DNA from: PNON01 sp964387025 | GTDB lineage: Bacteria > Chloroflexota > Anaerolineae > Anaerolineales > Anaerolineaceae | DNA: 64,000 bases | Direction: 5' to 3' | NCBI GenBank assembly: GCA_964387025.1 | Contig: CAYLUZ010000001.1 | Span: 62,001 to 126,000, forward strand | Shown here: in pieces, positions 34,411-43,138 of the stretch | How the letters are laid out: each line of letters begins with the position of its first letter | Position numbering within the stretch: the first letter of the stretch is position 1 | Position numbers and translations under genes: made by a program | Notes under the pieces: generated by a model | Database searches by the model: none | What the model was told of the DNA's origin: nothing | Seen by the model: the letters and a program-made list of their open reading frames with translations, nothing else

Positions 34411-35646
34411 TTATTTATTGAATCGTTTCCGGTCCTGGTAGTTCTGGTTGTGGCTTTGTTTCCTGTCAGCTTCTTCCATACCATGCGCCATTCGTTCCGA
34501 CATATCCTGATACAAAGTTTTACTGGCAGCAGGGAGGTACGCTTCCTGGCCATCAATACTTTGGTGAAGAGTCATCCGTGCTTCCTGTCTCCTGCCCTGT
34601 CGCTCCAATTTTAGAGCAGCATTAGCAGCTTCGGCCACCTCAACCACCGCGAACCGGCCTAGCATGGCTTCATCCAGTGGAGCTCTATCAACAATGGCAT
34701 CGTCTTCGTAGACGAGGATCAGATCATCGCTAACAGGTTTCGGGGCATCGGCTCCCTGAGAGGATACTTCTACTTTTAGGGTAATCTTTGCTTTGGTCCC
34801 CTCGCCAGGTACATTCAACTTGAGGTAGAACTCCGACTCCTGCCCCGAGTAGAGATCGCCGGGAAAGATAGAGATGCTTGAGCTGGTGCGTTCCACCTTC
34901 CATCCTCCGGGAACCTGGGCTTCGACACCATCCGGAAGTGTGGTTTTAATCTCCACCCGATGTGCCACAACGGATGTAAGCTCAGACAACTCTTTGGCAA
35001 ATATGGATGGGATATCGTCCGGTTTGCTGATATAGTAGAATTTTCCGCCTCCCTGGTTGGCCATTGCCTCGAGCAAATGCTCATTGAAGCCTTCACCCAC
35101 CCCGAAGCAGGATGTGGAGACACCACGTGTGTGCAGTTCGCGGGAGTGCATAGAGAGTTCTTCCTCATCAGTGATCCCGCGGTTGGCCAGACCATCTGTA
35201 AGCAGTAGACAACGGGTGATTTCCTCCATATTCAAATTATCAGCGATCAACTGGCATCCGCGCATCCACCCCCCCGCCAGATCGGTCATATTTCTGGGGA
35301 ACAATCTCTGGATCGCAGCTCTAACTTCATCCCGGTTGGTTCTCGTCATCCTCACACCTTGGGCCAGGGTTTCGATCTCATCGTCATAAGCGACGACTGA
35401 AACATGGTCCTTTTCGTTGAGCAGGTCCAAAACATGCCCGGCAGCCTGTTTGACGTATTCCAGCTTTTCGCCGTCCATGGAGCCGCTGCGGTCAATGACC
35501 AATGCCAGGTTTACCGGGGTGCGTGTTTTATTTGTTACTGCAACCGGTGCCTTGAGGGACACTTCAATGATACGTTTGGTTTCAATGGTTCTGTTTACCA
35601 GTATTGAATCCGGTGACAACTTTAATAAGATGGCTTGTTCAGTCAT
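34411..35646 (-). CDS. von Willebrand factor A domain protein
   Basis: A 411-residue soluble VWA protein. The MIDAS metal site is complete: DRSGSMDG (~residue 52), the Thr in NMTDLAGG (~residue 118) and the Asp in LLTDGLANRG (~residue 150). A beta-rich second domain and a Gln/Asn/Arg-rich C-terminal tail follow. There is no signal peptide, so it probably mediates metal-dependent protein assembly in the cytoplasm. AAGGAGG precedes the ATG. It follows the MerR gene by 65 nt on the same strand, suggesting joint regulation. Confidence 0.88.
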   Translation of the reverse strand: MTEQAILLKLSPDSILVNRTIETKRIIEVSLKAPVAVTNKTRTPVNLALVIDRSGSMDGEKLEYVKQAAGHVLDLLNEKDHVSVVAYDDEIETLAQGVRMTRTNRDEVRAAIQRLFPRNMTDLAGGWMRGCQLIADNLNMEEITRCLLLTDGLANRGITDEEELSMHSRELHTRGVSTSCFGVGEGFNEHLLEAMANQGGGKFYYISKPDDIPSIFAKELSELTSVVAHRVEIKTTLPDGVEAQVPGGWKVERTSSSISIFPGDLYSGQESEFYLKLNVPGEGTKAKITLKVEVSSQGADAPKPVSDDLILVYEDDAIVDRAPLDEAMLGRFAVVEVAEAANAALKLERQGRRQEARMTLHQSIDGQEAYLPAASKTLYQDMSERMAHGMEEADRKQSHNQNYQDRKRFNK

Positions 35647-35711
35647 TTGAATTACCTCCTTGTGCCCCTGTTGGTTGGGTCAGGAGGATAGGAGCACAGC
35701 GCTCTTCCTGA

Positions 35712-36446
35712 TCAGATTAACTTGAATAGCTGGCGAATGGTGATAATGATGTCTGCTAATTTCCCGCTAGACTGCTTTTCCAAATCACCGCGAATGTTGA
35801 GTTCCACTCCTTCCGTAATTTCGTACCGCTGCCAGGTGTTGAGGTTTATTTCCTCATTCAGTACCTGTTGTGCTTTGATTTTCATTTCAGCAGAGATCTT
35901 CTCTGGTTTTGCTTCCATTGGTGCGGGTGCTGCACTGGGTGCCTGTGAGCGCTTTCGGATGAAAGCCGGTTTCTCAAAGGAATCTGCATCAGTGATCCGG
36001 GGAGAACTCATCATCAGGTTATCTTCCTGGAATGCAGGCGACTGGTCATAGTTGACCATCTCATCTGAAACCCGCTTAACAAGCCGGCGCTGCATCACGT
36101 GATTAATGTACCCTTTGGCAGAGTCATCATCTATTTCCTCTGCATTTTCAGCATTGAAACCCACTTCATGTTGCAGCCTCCGCAATGTCTCACTGGATCT
36201 CAACAGCTCCTGTACTCGTTCCGGTGAGATATCATGCACCAGCAGCTTGATTTCCTTCAACGGCAGGAAAGAGTCCTTTAACTGGCGGATCAATCGGATG
36301 AGGTCAATATATGCCGGATCGTAAGATGCATATCGACCGCGGTTGGAAGGAGCAGGCAGCAATCCTTCGGTGATGTAATATCGGATCGTGCGGGTCGAAA
36401 CACCGGCTTTTTCAGCCACCTCATGGATCAAGTACTGCTCATCCAT
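35712..36446 (-). CDS. MerR family transcriptional regulator
   Basis: A 244-residue protein. The N-terminal winged helix shows YLIHEVAEKAGVSTRTIRYYITEGLLP and the second basic wing RYASYDPAYIDLIRLI. A helical dimerisation stretch follows. The C-terminal ~100 residues are unusual: an Ala/Pro linker and a small domain ending ITIRQLFKLI, with no cysteine metal site. The ATG at 36446 is preferred over a TTG one codon upstream. It probably controls itself and the following VWA gene. Confidence 0.85.
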   Translation of the reverse strand: MDEQYLIHEVAEKAGVSTRTIRYYITEGLLPAPSNRGRYASYDPAYIDLIRLIRQLKDSFLPLKEIKLLVHDISPERVQELLRSSETLRRLQHEVGFNAENAEEIDDDSAKGYINHVMQRRLVKRVSDEMVNYDQSPAFQEDNLMMSSPRITDADSFEKPAFIRKRSQAPSAAPAPMEAKPEKISAEMKIKAQQVLNEEINLNTWQRYEITEGVELNIRGDLEKQSSGKLADIIITIRQLFKLI

Positions 36447-36477
36447 CAATAATAAACCTTTCTCATCTAACCAGTTA

Positions 36478-36513
36478 TACTGTCATTATAACAGTACTAC
36501 GTAACAATGTCAA
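36478..36513 (-). promoter_or_regulatory. consensus sigma-70 promoter with overlapping dyad
   Basis: On the minus strand, TTGACA (36508-36513), 17 bases, TATAAT (36485-36490): a perfect match in both boxes and spacing. A dyad TACTGT-n7-ACAGTA (36478-36496) is centred on the -10 box. MerR-type activators usually act on 19-bp spacers; here the normal spacer and the dyad position point to repression. Confidence 0.8.
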
Positions 36514-36527
36514 TAGGGAAAATGTCA

Positions 36528-36604
36528 AAAACCGAGAATGGGATTTTGAAAATCGAAAGAATCGCATTTCTTTCATACAATCTCTCTTATCGATTCTCGG
36601 TTTT
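36528..36604. repeat. 12-bp inverted repeat around an intergenic segment
   Basis: AAAACCGAGAAT (36528-36539) and ATTCTCGGTTTT (36593-36604) are perfect inverted copies around a 53-bp A/T-rich interior. Read on the minus strand it follows the MazG-like gene and ends in TTTTT, so it could act as a weak terminator. The GAGAATCG/CGATTCTC words recur in the tract at 2.1 kb. Confidence 0.6.
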
Positions 36605-36621
36605 CAATCCTCTTAGCATTA

Positions 36622-36921
36622 TCATTCCCATTCCCGATGATTATTTACCTCCAACTTGTCCAGCACTGCCTGCTCCAGGTCAATGCCGCTGACCATGGCA
36701 AGCTGCAGCAGGTAGAGCGAAACATCCGCCAGTTCGCTGGCTAATTCTTCCCGCTTTACAGGTTGGTCTCCCCACTGGAAATACTCCAGCACCTCGGCCG
36801 CTTCCAGGTTGAGTGAGATGGCCAGGTTTCGGGCGGTTTGTGGTCGCGGGCTGGATGGGTCATACCAGCCTTTGCTGCGAACAAATTTATCCATTAATTG
36901 AGTCATATCTTTGATTTCCAT
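36622..36921 (-). CDS. MazG-like nucleotide pyrophosphohydrolase
   Basis: A 99-residue all-alpha NTP-PPase. The metal-binding pattern is seen as NLEAAEVLEYFQW and ELADVSLYLLQLA (E-x2-E...E-x2-D). It resembles dCTP pyrophosphatase-type single-domain proteins that remove unwanted nucleotides. The frame extends 41 codons upstream into the divergent promoter region, but the conserved part begins at the ATG at 36921. Confidence 0.85.
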   Translation of the reverse strand: MEIKDMTQLMDKFVRSKGWYDPSSPRPQTARNLAISLNLEAAEVLEYFQWGDQPVKREELASELADVSLYLLQLAMVSGIDLEQAVLDKLEVNNHREWE

Positions 36922-37018
36922 ATTGATATCATAGCAGTTTTCGCGGAAGGAGGGGGTATGACAACAATAAATCCTTGCGCTAACCAGAGTATAATTTAAC
37001 TTGTGGAGGATTGTAGGG

Positions 37019-37906
37019 ATGAAAACATCAATCATAATACTCAATTCTAAGAAATTATGGTGGATTAAAATTATCCTTCTTATATTTTGCCTGACATTAT
37101 TCGGACCACTCGTTTCTACCCCATCGCAAGCAATGGTTTATACAATTCAAACTACTCCCACGGCGGATCCAACTCCGAAATGTCAATCCTCTCACGGGGA
37201 AATCATCTCTACCCAGTTTGACTCAACCCTCTTAAAAAAACCTCTCATCTTCCGCGTATATACACCACCATGTTTTGACCCCAACGGGACTGTAAAATAT
37301 CCGGTTTTGTACATCCTGCATGGCCAATCGTTCAATGATGATCAATGGGATCGCCTTGGTATGGACGAGGCAGCCGATAAATTGATCAGCACTGGAACCA
37401 TTGTCCCGCTGATCATTGTGATGCCTCAGGAAACATATTATTTGGAAGATCCGAAAATCTCCAAGTATGGCTATGCTTTAGTGGATGAATTAATACCCTG
37501 GATCGACACAAATTATCCGACCATACCCGGTCGGCAGACCCGGGCTATAGGCGGCTTATCTAGAGGCGCAGGTTGGGCTATGAGGATGGGCCTGATGCAC
37601 CCAGATTTATTTGGTAGCATCGGAGGTCACTCCCTGGCTCAATTCAAAGGTGATTTTTTTTATGTGCCCGGATGGCGACAAAGAACCAGCGATGTAATCC
37701 TTCCAAGGATATACCTGGACATCGGTTTATTAGATTTTGTTAAGGACACAGCTCGGGTGTTTGAGACCCGCTTATCTGAATATTCATATCCCCATGAATG
37801 GCATCTCAATACTGGCAGCCACACCGAAACCTACTGGTCAAACCATGTGTATGATTACTTGATCTGGTACAACCAGGCCTGGGATACCCCCGCCATCGTT
37901 CCATGA
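37019..37906 (+). CDS. secreted esterase (EstA/D family, alpha/beta fold)
   Basis: A 295-residue secreted hydrolase. A signal peptide (~residues 1-36) is followed by a Thr/Pro linker and a putative esterase domain: FRVYTPPCFDP, YPVLYILHGQSFNDDQW, and the nucleophile elbow GGLSRGA (~residue 181). Asp and His are available in DIGLLDF and GSHTETYW. The family includes feruloyl and acetyl esterases acting on polysaccharide esters. GGAGGA sits 8 nt before the ATG. Confidence 0.85.
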   Translation: MKTSIIILNSKKLWWIKIILLIFCLTLFGPLVSTPSQAMVYTIQTTPTADPTPKCQSSHGEIISTQFDSTLLKKPLIFRVYTPPCFDPNGTVKYPVLYILHGQSFNDDQWDRLGMDEAADKLISTGTIVPLIIVMPQETYYLEDPKISKYGYALVDELIPWIDTNYPTIPGRQTRAIGGLSRGAGWAMRMGLMHPDLFGSIGGHSLAQFKGDFFYVPGWRQRTSDVILPRIYLDIGLLDFVKDTARVFETRLSEYSYPHEWHLNTGSHTETYWSNHVYDYLIWYNQAWDTPAIVP

Positions 37907-38131
37907 TATTAACTGGTATGGATTCGTTGTATTTTAGGTTGCCACCGTCTTTGCAGAAGATCTGTAAAAAATATATTTGATAGAATTAATCCGCTTTTAC
38001 AGCCTAGCTATCTCTCTGGTAGTTCACAACAATACCCATTATCCCTTGCATAATGCGTTTTCAAGATAACTGAACCAGGAGAAGTATAATTAGTCTGGAG
38101 GGTTAAAGACATTCTACGAAAGTTGGTGATT

Positions 38132-39208
38132 ATGAGTTCAAATCGACAGTTACCCCTCATCCATTTATCGGGTTCTCATAAAGAGATCGGTCGTCAGCTG
38201 GGAGAATCTTGCCGCCAGCAGATTGCGCATTCAATTGAAAATGCCCGTGTCTTACTCGATGAAGCCTATTATGATCTTGAGTTGACCTGGGAAGGTGCTC
38301 AAATCCAATCCCACAAATACCTGCCGTTTGCAGAAGAGAATTATCCGCAATATGTAGAGGAAATGGCTGGGATTGCGCAAGGAGCAAATGTCCCCTTCGA
38401 CGAGGTTGTAGTCCTGAATGTCATGGAGGCTGTGGCCAGTGATGCATTGCATTTAACCAAATGTACGAGCATGGCTGTCAATCAACAACGCACGGCCAAC
38501 AATAAGGTGCTGGTTGGCCATAATGAAGATTGGATTCCAGAGGATGAGCCTGATGTAGTATTGCTAAAAGTGACACCAGAAGATGAACCGTCTTTTCTGG
38601 CAATGACCTATGGCGGGTTATTACCAAATATCGGGATTAACGAACACGGTATATGTCAATGCTGTGATACTGTTTACCCTAAGGACAGCCGCATCGGGGT
38701 TCCCCGGGTGATCGTGTCGCGTGCGGTGTTATCTGCTACAACGATCAGTGATGCCATCCGCATGACGCTCATTCCAAGGCGGGCAGCCGGATACAACCAC
38801 CTGATCGCCCACGAGTCCGGTGAAATCTATAACGTGGAAGTTTCATCACGCCAGTTTGCGATCCAAAATGGTGAAACTGGCTATATCGCCCATACGAATC
38901 ATTTCCTTGACCCGGTTATGCAGAAAATCGAGGATGAGCCTGAAGTCCTGGTGTCCACACGAGTTCGTTACTTTCGGGCATTAAGGCGGCTCAAAGAAAC
39001 CGGGGAGCATACTGTGGAAACCATCCAATCCATATTAAAGGACCATGTTAATTTTCCTGATTCTGTATGTAATCACATTGACCAGAGAGATAAACCACTC
39101 GATCGAGAAAAAACAATTACGTCCCTTGTTTTCGATCTTTCCGAACGCCAGTTGCATGCCAGCTGGGGAAACCCGTGTGAAAACGCATATAACACTTATC
39201 AACTCTAA
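38132..39208 (+). CDS. C45-family autoproteolytic acyltransferase/hydrolase
   Basis: A 358-residue Ntn-hydrolase of the acyl-CoA:6-aminopenicillanate acyltransferase type (peptidase C45). The N-terminal pro-region contains GSHKEIGRQLGES. Cleavage would occur before the Cys in LTKCTSMAV (~residue 111), which becomes the nucleophile. GHNEDW and the GLLPNIGINEHGI segment are typical. Bacterial members hydrolyse amides, and substrates are mostly unknown. In-frame TTG and GTG codons lie just upstream; none has a strong binding site. Confidence 0.85.
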   Translation: MSSNRQLPLIHLSGSHKEIGRQLGESCRQQIAHSIENARVLLDEAYYDLELTWEGAQIQSHKYLPFAEENYPQYVEEMAGIAQGANVPFDEVVVLNVMEAVASDALHLTKCTSMAVNQQRTANNKVLVGHNEDWIPEDEPDVVLLKVTPEDEPSFLAMTYGGLLPNIGINEHGICQCCDTVYPKDSRIGVPRVIVSRAVLSATTISDAIRMTLIPRRAAGYNHLIAHESGEIYNVEVSSRQFAIQNGETGYIAHTNHFLDPVMQKIEDEPEVLVSTRVRYFRALRRLKETGEHTVETIQSILKDHVNFPDSVCNHIDQRDKPLDREKTITSLVFDLSERQLHASWGNPCENAYNTYQL

Positions 39209-39243
39209 CTTTTTCTTATAAGTGACTTTTGAAATTTGATAAT

Positions 39244-39276
39244 AACCGGATGATCTGGTGATCACCGGTTTTTTTT
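39244..39276 (+). terminator. intrinsic terminator
   Basis: AACCGG (39244-39249) pairs with CCGGTT (39265-39270), and GATC with GATC inside it, followed by a T-run. It ends the C45 hydrolase gene before the gyrA promoter. Confidence 0.75.
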
Positions 39277-39328
39277 ATGTTAAGAACACGGTCATGCGTG
39301 GAAGACGGCAAAAAGGGACTGTATAGGG

Positions 39329-39334
39329 TATAAT
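39329..39334 (+). promoter_or_regulatory. -10 box upstream of gyrA
   Basis: TATAAT 36 bases before the gyrA ATG. The -35 region is poor, so this is a tentative promoter call. Confidence 0.4.
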
Positions 39335-39370
39335 TGTAAGGTTAATTAACCCCGATTGGATGACCATTTT

Positions 39371-41920
39371 ATGGAAATGAACCCAGTACAACAAGTAGAT
39401 ATCGACCAGCAGATGCGTTCTGCTTACCTCGATTATGCAATGAGCGTCATCGTTGCCCGTGCCTTACCTGATGCCCGTGACGGGCTCAAACCCGTTCACC
39501 GCCGTATTCTGTATGCCATGGACGATCTTGGCATGCGCTCGAATGCTTCTTACAAAAAATCCGCCCGTATCGTAGGTGAAGTGCTCGGAAAGTATCATCC
39601 CCATGGTGACATGTCGGTGTATGATGCCATGGCGCGTATGGTACAGGATTTCTCCATGCGCTATCCGCTGGTGGACGGCCAGGGTAACTTCGGATCTGTA
39701 GACGGCGACTCTCCCGCAGCCATGCGTTATACCGAAGCCCGCTTAAGTAAGATGGCTGAAGAGATGCTGCGGGATATCGACATGAACACTGTGGATTTCG
39801 CGGATAACTTTGACGGATCATTAAAAGAACCCGTGGTTCTACCTTCACGGTTGCCAAATCTGCTATTAAACGGATCCTCGGGTATTGCTGTCGGTATGGC
39901 GACCAATATCCCTCCCCATAACCTGAAAGAGCTGGTCAATGCATTGCTCTTTTTGATCGATCACTTTGACAACCTCGAAGATGTCTCCACCGAACAGTTG
40001 ATGGAATTCCTGCCCGGGCCAGACTTCCCAACCGGCGGTATCATCATCGGTCGCGAAAGCATCCGGATGATGTACAGCACCGGGCGCGGCAAGCTCACCA
40101 TACGCGGTGTGGCGCATATCGAGGAACAGAAGAATGGTAAGAACGCCATCATCATTACCGAATTACCCTACCAGGTGAATAAATCGGTTCTGATCTCACG
40201 AATAGCCGACCTGGTTCATGAAGGCAAGATCGATGCAATCTCCGATTTGCGAGATGAATCCGACCGGCGCGGGATGAGCATCTATGTGGAACTGAAACGC
40301 AGCGCTCAGCCCAAGAAAGTTCTTAATCAACTCTATAAATACACCTTATTACAAACCACCTTTGGCGTGCACATGCTGGCTTTGGTAAATAACGAACCGC
40401 GGGCTCTATCCCTGCGGCGCGCCTTGCAGGTATATGTGGAACATCGCCAGGTGGTCATTCAACGCCGTTCTGAATTCGAGCTGTCAAAAGCACGAGCCAG
40501 GGCACACATTTTAGATGGCTACCTGATCGCGCTTGCCAATTTGGATGATGTCATCAAGACTATCCGCGAATCTCCGGATGCAGAAACAGCCAAGACACGG
40601 TTGGTGGACCGCTTCAAACTTACCGAAATCCAGGCTCAAGCCATTCTCGACCTGCAGTTACGCCGGCTGGCAGCCCTCGAACGTCAAAAGATCGAAGACG
40701 AGCACAAAGAAGTAATGGCTCGTATCGCTTTCCTGGAAGACCTGCTCACACATCCAAAGAAGATCCTGGATGTGATCAAGGAAGACCTGACTGAAATGTC
40801 AGAGAAGTTTGGCGATGACCGCCGGACCCAGATCACTGTGGAAGCCAGGGAAGATTTCAAAGAAGAAGACCTGGTGGCGGATGAATCAGTGCTGATCTCC
40901 ATCACCCAGCGTGGATATATCAAACGGGTGGCTGCCGGCACTTACCGCAACCAGAACCGCGGCGGTCGTGGCATCATCGGACAGAATGTACGGGATGAAG
41001 ACGAGATCATAACGATCATCCCGGCACGTACACTGGATACGGTGCTTTTCTTCTCGGATCGCGGTAAAGTGTATGCAGAAAAAGCCTACCAGATCCCGGA
41101 TGCCGGACGAACTGACCGGGGAATCTCCATCAGTAATGTACTGGCTGTGGAATCCACTGAAAAGATCACAGCCGCTGTCAATGTGGCTGATTTTAATGCT
41201 TCAGCTTTCTGCACCCTGGTCACCATCCGGGGACGGGTGAAACGGATGAAGCTCTCTGAATTGAGCAGCGTTCGGCCTTCCGGACTGATCGCCATCAACC
41301 TTGGTGAAGGTGACAGGCTGGCCTGGGCAAAACTAACCAGCGGCAAGGATGAGATCATGCTGGTCACTGCCAATGGCCTGGCTTTGAAATATTCAGAGAA
41401 CCAGATGCGTCCAATGGGACGGAATGCCGGTGGCGTGACGGGTATCAGGCTGCGCCCTGGAGACCAGGTGGCCGGTGCTGAAGTGGTGGAAGATGGCGCC
41501 GATCTGCTGGTGGTTACCGAGGGTGGATTTGGTAAACGGACACCAATCGCGGAATACAAGCCCAAATCCCGCGGTTCACAAGGAATGGCGACCATTAATC
41601 AAAGAGCTATCCCGGAGATCGGTAAGATCGCGGTCGCGAGGGTGGTCACTGAAGACGATGAACTCACCCTCATTTCAGCCGGAGGAATTGTGATGCGCAT
41701 GCGGGCAGCCAAGGTTTCACAAACCAGCCGGGCTACGCGCGGGGTCAAACTGATGGACCTGGAAAAGGGGAACAAGGTTGCTTCGATTGCCCGGATTTCA
41801 GCCAAGGAAATTCCATTAGCGGCGAATGGCAACGGGGTGGAAAACGGGAATGGTACCGAAAATGGAAACGGTGCTGAGGATGACCATGAAGATGTGCCAA
41901 TAGAAAAGACAGAAGAATAG
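39371..41920 (+). CDS. gyrA: DNA gyrase subunit A
   Basis: An 849-residue type IIA topoisomerase subunit. The catalytic tyrosine lies in AAMRYTEARL (~residue 122). The C-terminal beta-pinwheel carries a GyrA box (QNRGGRG, ~residue 530), which separates it from ParC. In the quinolone-binding loop HPHGDMSVYDA, the residue matching E. coli Ser83 is Met, while the Asp87 equivalent is kept. The extreme C-terminus is a low-complexity acidic tail with three NGNG-x-E units. I chose the ATG at 39371; a TTG at 39356 is in frame. gyrB is not in the window. Confidence 0.95.
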   Translation: MEMNPVQQVDIDQQMRSAYLDYAMSVIVARALPDARDGLKPVHRRILYAMDDLGMRSNASYKKSARIVGEVLGKYHPHGDMSVYDAMARMVQDFSMRYPLVDGQGNFGSVDGDSPAAMRYTEARLSKMAEEMLRDIDMNTVDFADNFDGSLKEPVVLPSRLPNLLLNGSSGIAVGMATNIPPHNLKELVNALLFLIDHFDNLEDVSTEQLMEFLPGPDFPTGGIIIGRESIRMMYSTGRGKLTIRGVAHIEEQKNGKNAIIITELPYQVNKSVLISRIADLVHEGKIDAISDLRDESDRRGMSIYVELKRSAQPKKVLNQLYKYTLLQTTFGVHMLALVNNEPRALSLRRALQVYVEHRQVVIQRRSEFELSKARARAHILDGYLIALANLDDVIKTIRESPDAETAKTRLVDRFKLTEIQAQAILDLQLRRLAALERQKIEDEHKEVMARIAFLEDLLTHPKKILDVIKEDLTEMSEKFGDDRRTQITVEAREDFKEEDLVADESVLISITQRGYIKRVAAGTYRNQNRGGRGIIGQNVRDEDEIITIIPARTLDTVLFFSDRGKVYAEKAYQIPDAGRTDRGISISNVLAVESTEKITAAVNVADFNASAFCTLVTIRGRVKRMKLSELSSVRPSGLIAINLGEGDRLAWAKLTSGKDEIMLVTANGLALKYSENQMRPMGRNAGGVTGIRLRPGDQVAGAEVVEDGADLLVVTEGGFGKRTPIAEYKPKSRGSQGMATINQRAIPEIGKIAVARVVTEDDELTLISAGGIVMRMRAAKVSQTSRATRGVKLMDLEKGNKVASIARISAKEIPLAANGNGVENGNGTENGNGAEDDHEDVPIEKTEE

Positions 41921-41929
41921 ATAATAAGA

Positions 41930-41966
41930 GACCCGCGGGATGTCCTCCGCGGGTCAAATTTTTTAA
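41930..41966 (+). terminator. intrinsic terminator of gyrA
   Basis: GACCCGCGG (41930-41938) and CCGCGGGTC (41947-41955) form a GC-rich 9-bp stem with an 8-base loop, followed by AAATTTTTTAA, 10 nt after the gyrA stop. Confidence 0.9.
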
Positions 41967-41973
41967 GGAAACC

Positions 41974-42195
41974 TTAGAAAAGAACCACTTTTCCGGTGAG
42001 CAACAGGCACATGCTCCCCAGTATACAGGTAAGGAAGAAAATCAACAGCATTACAACGAACCGCTGAATTGCGGTCATCCCAAATAGTAATCCTTCTCGC
42101 CGCACCGGTTTTTGATCGGTTTCAGTGGTCATCACCACCGGTTCTTCAGCATAAAAGGGTGAGCTGTTGTTTGAATCCTGCGGATCGTTGAGCAT
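41974..42195 (-). CDS. small C-terminally anchored membrane protein
   Basis: A 73-residue protein. The first ~42 residues are polar and probably cytoplasmic, followed by a single hydrophobic span (FVVMLLIFFLTCILGSMCLLL). No family recognised. GGGAGGTGA upstream of the ATG gives strong support for expression. It lies 44 nt downstream of birA on the same strand. Confidence 0.65.
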   Translation of the reverse strand: MLNDPQDSNNSSPFYAEEPVVMTTETDQKPVRREGLLFGMTAIQRFVVMLLIFFLTCILGSMCLLLTGKVVLF

Positions 42196-42239
42196 AACTT
42201 CACCTCCCGTTCAATTCACAATATCCAATATACCACAAG

Positions 42240-43022
42240 TTAATCATTAAGCAACCTTAATTGCACATCACCTATGTTGATGGATATCAATCTTGAATCT
42301 GATTCTATCAACAGAGCACCTGATGGATCGATGCCCACAAGCTGCCCATGAAGCTCTGCTCCAAAATTTTCAACGATCCGTACCTGCTGTTCCTTGTAAG
42401 CGAGCCTCATATTAATATAATCGATCAGTGATTCCTTTCCAATTTCCAGTCCCCATTGATGCAAACGAATTAGGATGTTTGAAAGCAGCTGCCAACGATC
42501 GACAGGGTGGCCGGCGGTTTCCTCCACACAGGTAGGCTGGAGGTCCAGGTTCTCAACTGGAGGCAATGCGGCTGGGGTGATATTGACTCCGATCCCGATC
42601 ACCACTGATACGTGGCTGGCATCTTTCCAAACCGACTCCACCAGGATACCGGTGGTCTTCTTTCCATTGAGCAGAATGTCATTTGGCCATTTGATCTGCG
42701 GCTGGAGTTGGTAGAGTTGTTCGAGAGCTGATGAAACGCTGACGGCAGCCAGGAACGGGATCAAGCCGGCATGGGGAACTTCTTCGGGTGTGAGGTGCAG
42801 GATAAGGCTGAATGCCAGGGCAGATCCCGGGTTGGTGACCCACTTGCGCTGCATGCGGCCGCGTCCAGCAGTCTGCTGGTTTGCGACGACCAGCGAGAAA
42901 TCAGAGGCACCAGATTCTATCCACTGCATGGCTATGTCGTTGGTCGAGCCAACAGCATCGAAGTATCGTAACCCTGTAACGGGAGTATCTTGTAATAATT
43001 TTTCCAGGGTTTCCTGATCCAT
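42240..43022 (-). CDS. birA: biotin--[acetyl-CoA-carboxylase] ligase
   Basis: A 260-residue ligase that activates biotin to biotinyl-AMP and attaches it to carboxyl carrier proteins. The catalytic loop QTAGRGRMQRKW (~residue 49-62), SLILHLTP and KWPNDILLNGKKTTGIL are intact, followed by an SH3-like C-terminal domain. It lacks the N-terminal winged helix of regulatory BirA, so it is a ligase only. Confidence 0.93.
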   Translation of the reverse strand: MDQETLEKLLQDTPVTGLRYFDAVGSTNDIAMQWIESGASDFSLVVANQQTAGRGRMQRKWVTNPGSALAFSLILHLTPEEVPHAGLIPFLAAVSVSSALEQLYQLQPQIKWPNDILLNGKKTTGILVESVWKDASHVSVVIGIGVNITPAALPPVENLDLQPTCVEETAGHPVDRWQLLSNILIRLHQWGLEIGKESLIDYINMRLAYKEQQVRIVENFGAELHGQLVGIDPSGALLIESDSRLISINIGDVQLRLLND

Positions 43023-43138
43023 GTGATGGATTCTACCTGATAAATACGGAATTGTTGTAAGGGCAGTTCACGAACTGCCTATGCAATTTGAAATCCATCC
43101 GGGGATATAATTAATCATCTCGTTCATAGGAAATTTTC

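Noticed and set aside
34284..34556. A 90-codon minus-strand frame overlapping the VWA 3' end
   Set aside because: It shadows the VWA gene in another frame, has a basic low-complexity composition and runs through a hairpin; no binding site.
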